64,000 nucleotides of DNA from Atopobium sp. (lineage in GTDB: Bacteria > Actinomycetota > Coriobacteriia > Coriobacteriales > Atopobiaceae). Below are positions 59,769 to 64,000 of the stretch, one piece after another (the stretch's first letter is position 1; each line of letters opens with the position of its first letter). Both the position numbers and the translations under genes were made by a program. The notes beneath the pieces were generated by a model that was not told where the DNA came from, did no database searches, and worked only from the letters and a program-made list of their open reading frames with translations. The stretch spans positions 1 to 64,000 of the forward strand of contig JAIJTS010000006.1 of the NCBI GenBank assembly GCA_022732885.1, in the 5' to 3' direction.

Positions 59769-61778
59769 GTGCAAGACGGATTCATCAAAGTTGCAAGTAT
59801 CACGCCGCGTGTCCGCGTGGCCGACGTGGCGTTTAACGTGGAGAGCTGCCTGGCTGCTATCGAGGAAGCCGCAGGTAATCGCGGTGCCAAGGTGGTTGTG
59901 CTGCCCGAGCTCTGCATTACGGGCTATACCTGCGAGGACCTGTTTTGGCAGGATACGCTTTTGGACGCTGCTGAGCGCGGCCTGGTCTCCATTGCCGCCC
60001 GTACGGCCGATGTTGATGCATTGCTGCTGCTAGGACTGCCTGTTCGCGTTGCTAGCAAGCTCTACAACTGCGCCGCCGTTCTCTTTAGGGGAGAGCTGTT
60101 GGGCCTGGTACCCAAGCGTTACGTGCCCATGTACAACGAGTTTTACGAGGGCCGACACTTTGTTTCTGGTCCCAAGACCGTCACCAGCGTGGACTTTGGC
60201 CTGCTCGGCGAGGTGCCGTTTGGTACCAACCAGCTGTTTGCGTGCGACACCATCCCTGAGCTGGTCGTTGGCGCGGAGATCTGCGAGGACCTCTGGGTGC
60301 CCATGCCGCCATCAAACGCGCACGCCGTCGCCGGCGCCACGCTGATCTGCAACTTGTCCGCGTCGCCCGCGTTGGCCGGCAAGTCCGCGTACCGTCGTCA
60401 GCTGGTTGTACAGCAGAGCGCGCGTCTGATCTGCGGCTATGTTTACGCAAGCGCAGGTGAGGGCGAGTCTACGACTGATTTGGTTTTCTCGGGCCATGAT
60501 CTTGTTGTCGAGAATGGCCGTGTACTCGCCGATTCCGGCGTGTTTGGCGAGGGTATAGCCGTGTCCGAGATTGACGTGCTTTCGCTGGCGGCTGATCGCA
60601 GGCGTACCTCCACGTTTGAGGTTGCTCCAACGCCGGAGGATTACAAGCACCTGACCACGTATTTCTCGCTGGAGTTTGATGGCGCGGGCGAGGGCGACGG
60701 CGAAGGCAGCGAGGGTGTTGAGCTTGCAATCCGCACGCCGCTGACCAGGTACGTTGACCCGCATCCATTTGTGCCCGCGATGGATGACGCTCGCGCAACG
60801 CGCTGCGAGGAGATTTTGTCGATCCAGGCTCACGGTTTGGCTTCAAGGTTGGCACATACTGGCTCTGACCACGCGGTTATTGGCATTTCAGGTGGACTTG
60901 ACTCTACACTGGCTCTTCTCGTCACCGCACGAGCCTTTGACCAGCTGGGATATGACCGCTCGGGCATTGTAGCTGTGACGATGCCGGGATTTGGCACCAC
61001 AGACCGCACGTATACCAATGCGATTGAGCTGGTGCAGTCGCTTGGCGCCGACCTGCGCGAGATTTCCATTGTTGATTCCGTGCTGCAGCACTTCTCCGAT
61101 ATTGGCCATGACCAGGACGTTCATAACGTTGTGTACGAAAACGCCCAGGCTCGTGAGCGCACGCAGATTCTGATGGACGTTGCCAACCAAGTTGGTGGCA
61201 TGGTCATTGGCACGGGCGACCTTTCTGAGCTGGCGCTTGGTTGGGCGACGTATAACGGCGACCAGATGTCCATGTATGGCGTAAATGCTTCAGTGCCAAA
61301 GACGCTGGTCAGATACCTTGTTGACTACTGCGCCGACTCGTATGAAGAGCAGGGCGAAGATGAGATTGCTCACGTTTTGCGCGATGTTCTGGACACGCCG
61401 GTTTCTCCTGAGTTGCTGCCAACTGCGGCTGACGGATCCATTGAGCAGAAGACAGAAGACTTGGTTGGCCCGTATGAGCTGCACGACTTCTTCCTGTTCC
61501 ATGTGCTTCGTCACGGAAGCGGTCCACTCAAGGTTCTGCGTCTTGCCGAGCGCGCGTTTGGCACGGGCACTGACCAGGAGGTTTACGACCACGAGACTAT
61601 CGTTCATTGGCTCAAGGTGTTCTACCGCCGCTTCTTCTCTCAGCAGTTCAAGCGCTCGGCGATGCCCGACGGACCAAAGGTTGGCTCGGTCTCGCTCTCT
61701 CCGCGCGGCGACCTGCGCATGCCATCCGACGCTTCTAGCTCGCTTTGGCTTTCTGAACTGGAGAGCTTGGAGGCTTAG
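59769..61778 (+). CDS. nadE: Glutamine-dependent NAD+ synthetase
   Basis: 669 residues. The N-terminal nitrilase-type glutaminase holds the Glu (VVLPELCITGYTCEDLF), Lys (PKRYVPMYNEFYEGR) and Cys (GAEICEDLWVP) triad. The C-terminal synthetase has the PP-loop ISGGLDSTLALLV and GTGDLSELALGWATYNGDQMSMYGVNASVPKTL (given in part). It amidates deamido-NAD using glutamine. The GTG at 59769 with AAGGAGG 6 bases upstream is the start; reading extends to 59688 only inside tsaD. It follows the tsaD fusion by 10 bases. Confidence 0.95.
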   Translation: MQDGFIKVASITPRVRVADVAFNVESCLAAIEEAAGNRGAKVVVLPELCITGYTCEDLFWQDTLLDAAERGLVSIAARTADVDALLLLGLPVRVASKLYNCAAVLFRGELLGLVPKRYVPMYNEFYEGRHFVSGPKTVTSVDFGLLGEVPFGTNQLFACDTIPELVVGAEICEDLWVPMPPSNAHAVAGATLICNLSASPALAGKSAYRRQLVVQQSARLICGYVYASAGEGESTTDLVFSGHDLVVENGRVLADSGVFGEGIAVSEIDVLSLAADRRRTSTFEVAPTPEDYKHLTTYFSLEFDGAGEGDGEGSEGVELAIRTPLTRYVDPHPFVPAMDDARATRCEEILSIQAHGLASRLAHTGSDHAVIGISGGLDSTLALLVTARAFDQLGYDRSGIVAVTMPGFGTTDRTYTNAIELVQSLGADLREISIVDSVLQHFSDIGHDQDVHNVVYENAQARERTQILMDVANQVGGMVIGTGDLSELALGWATYNGDQMSMYGVNASVPKTLVRYLVDYCADSYEEQGEDEIAHVLRDVLDTPVSPELLPTAADGSIEQKTEDLVGPYELHDFFLFHVLRHGSGPLKVLRLAERAFGTGTDQEVYDHETIVHWLKVFYRRFFSQQFKRSAMPDGPKVGSVSLSPRGDLRMPSDASSSLWLSELESLEA

Positions 61779-61879
61779 CGTGAGGTTGGCTGACAGTGCG
61801 AAGCAAATGCCGGCTAGGGGCAATAATGCCGTGATACCGTTTGCTCAAACCTTGTCTTACAGCAAAAGATGACGTTCAT

Positions 61880-61917
61880 CACCCGGTTATTCATGTAAAT
61901 GCATAACCGGGTGCTTT
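61880..61917 (+). terminator. Terminator after nadE
   Basis: Perfect 11-bp stem CACCCGGTTAT / ATAACCGGGTG with a 12-base loop, followed by CTTTT; about 100 bases past the stop. Confidence 0.85.
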
Positions 61918-61974
61918 TATGCAGGTTGATTATTGCTAGAGGAGACGAAGAAACGATTCTGCTCCAAAAATGGC

Positions 61975-62161
61975 CTTCAAGTGGTAAAAATCCCGTTTAG
62001 TTGGAGTATCCAAAAATACCAGAATTTTATGCATCGAGTCTACCTGCTGTTTTGTTCCGGATAAATAATCAGACATCTGGATAGAATTTTTTACCAGGCA
62101 AAACGTGAGTGCATTTTTTCTAAATACTTTGTTTCATCTCCAACTAAACGGGATTTTTACT
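61975..62161 (-). repeat. Class A intergenic element, copy 3 (inverted, divergent core)
   Basis: Arms at 61983-62006 and 62139-62161 are perfect inverted repeats of the class A arm (CGTTTAGTTGGAG core) enclosing 132 bases. The flank CTTCAAGT to the left is the complement of the right flank of copies 1 and 2, so this copy is reversed. Its interior differs and contains a TTCCGG...ATCAGACAT...CCAGGCAAAA stretch (62055-62104) like the class C units. The whole 794-base gap 61779-62572 contains no credible gene. Confidence 0.8.
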
Positions 62162-62524
62162 CAAAACAGAGGCCTCCAAAAGCGCACTCATTTTTCTTAT
62201 GCAAAATCATGCATATTTCATAGCAAATATACATACGACAAAGATTTACACCAAAAATTATGCTAATAGCAAAAATCTGCAGATCAATACCACTTGGCGC
62301 TCTCACTCGCCAACCGCAAACAGCGCCTACCAGCAGCTCAGCAGCATCGCGCACCTGCGCCTTGCTCGCACGCAGCTCACATACCACTTGCACGCTACCC
62401 GCACATAACAGTGAGCAGCTTATACTGTACGCCTGCAGAAAATCTAAGTCGGTTTTGTAAGATTTTTTACGATAGTTCGTATAAATTGTTTTGCCGTGTG
62501 GAATAACTAATAGCGTTGGAAAAG

Positions 62525-62555
62525 GGCGCTTGGCGCCAAAAGAGGGCTTAGCCCT
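62525..62555 (+). promoter_or_regulatory. groES leader with two small inverted repeats
   Basis: GGCGC-TTG-GCGCC (62525-62537) and AGGGCT-T-AGCCCT (62543-62555) lie just before the groES ribosome site. No CIRCE (TTAGCACTC-N9-GAGTGCTAA) and no clear HAIR element is visible between 62400 and 62572. Confidence 0.35.
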
Positions 62556-62572
62556 TAAGGGAGGTTTTCATT

Positions 62573-62863
62573 ATGAATTTGAAGCCACTTGGAGATCGCG
62601 TTTTGGTAAAGCCTGCTCCAAAAGAGGAGAAGACATCTTCTGGCCTTTACATTGCATCCGCAGCTCAGGAGCATCCTCAGCGTGGCGAGGTCCTTGCAGT
62701 TGGAGCTGGCAAGCTTGATCAGGACGGTAATCGTATTGCTCTTGATGTCAAAGTAGGCGACCAGGTATTTTACGGCAAGTTTGGCGGCACTGAAGTTAAG
62801 GTGGACGGCCAGGAGCTTCTACTTCTTCGTGCTGAGGACATTCTTGCAATCATCGAGGACTAG
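62573..62863 (+). CDS. groES: Co-chaperonin GroES
   Basis: 96 residues, normal size. [13 protein letters not shown] opens it, the mobile loop is [27 protein letters not shown], and [36 protein letters not shown] ends it (given in part). It caps GroEL rings during protein folding. GGGAGG lies 7-8 bases before the ATG. groEL follows after 117 bases, which are mostly a short tandem repeat. Confidence 0.97.
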   Translation: MNLKPLGDRVLVKPAPKEEKTSSGLYIASAAQEHPQRGEVLAVGAGKLDQDGNRIALDVKVGDQVFYGKFGGTEVKVDGQELLLLRAEDILAIIED

Positions 62864-62933
62864 TCGCTCGCAGCTTGTCGCTCGCAGCTTGCCGCTCGCA
62901 GCTTGCTTGTTCGCAGCTAGTCGTTCGTAGCTT
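62863..62933. repeat. 14-bp tandem repeat directly after groES
   Basis: GTCGCTCGCAGCTT and four variants run head to tail (starts 62863, 62877, 62891, 62905, 62920), beginning at the last base of the groES stop codon and filling most of the groES-groEL gap. Confidence 0.88.
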
Positions 62934-62956
62934 GTTTGTCCGCTTTTCACGTGTAA

Positions 62957-64000
<1,044 letters not shown>

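Overview
The window reads as a chromosome segment of a saccharolytic, fermentative anaerobe with moderate GC. The gene set (several PTS transporters, glycyl-radical enzyme genes, a fused acyl-CoA dehydratase activase, split transketolase, a TsaB-RimI-TsaD fusion, Veg next to IspE) and the protein flavour fit the Coriobacteriia, most likely the Atopobium/Lancefieldella/Olsenella group. That assignment is inference from family resemblance; no rRNA gene is present to settle it.

Region 1 (1-15.5 kb) is a nucleoside catabolism island: the end of deoC, the glycyl-radical pair yjjI-yjjW with a Crp/Fnr regulator, the pseudouridine pair psuG-psuK, then deoB-deoD, a BMP-type nucleoside ABC transporter (bmpA-nupA-nupB-nupC), cdd and deoA. 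Together they import nucleosides, deaminate and phosphorolyse them, and feed (deoxy)ribose phosphates to central metabolism. Region 2 (15.5-28.6 kb) has repeat-rich intergenic DNA, a TetR regulator overlapping a 1584-residue acyl-CoA dehydratase activase-like protein, a galactitol-type PTS operon with a divergent LacI regulator, and pepT. Region 3 (28.6-38 kb) carries a membrane protein, two Cof-type HAD phosphatases and a catabolic cluster: ROK regulator, permease, hydantoinase/oxoprolinase-like protein, small HExxH protein, FAD oxidoreductase. Region 4 (38-43.3 kb) is housekeeping: tRNA-Val, rph, rdgB, nagB, veg, ispE, tRNA-Pro. Region 5 (43.4-56.5 kb) holds two ascorbate-type PTS clusters, one with split transketolase and one with a 6-phosphogluconate dehydrogenase-like enzyme, plus a hydroxyacyl-CoA dehydrogenase, a GIY-YIG/DUF2075 protein that looks accessory, and a lone cellobiose-type PTS permease. 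Region 6 (56.5-64 kb) has a flavodoxin, the tsaB-rimI-tsaD fusion, nadE, a long repeat-bearing gap, groES and the start of groEL.

The most striking signals lie outside the genes. (i) The 8-mer GGCGAGAA (or its complement) occurs about 33 times by eye, where about 2 are expected; it is on both strands, enriched between genes, and is built into three terminator hairpins, which is how DNA uptake sequences behave. (ii) Long intergenic gaps carry inverted-repeat-bounded elements of at least three kinds, two of which have the same plan of one inverted unit followed by three direct units of 31-32 bp. (iii) Several genes are followed by short tandem repeats of 14-24 bp that in some cases duplicate the stop codon itself.
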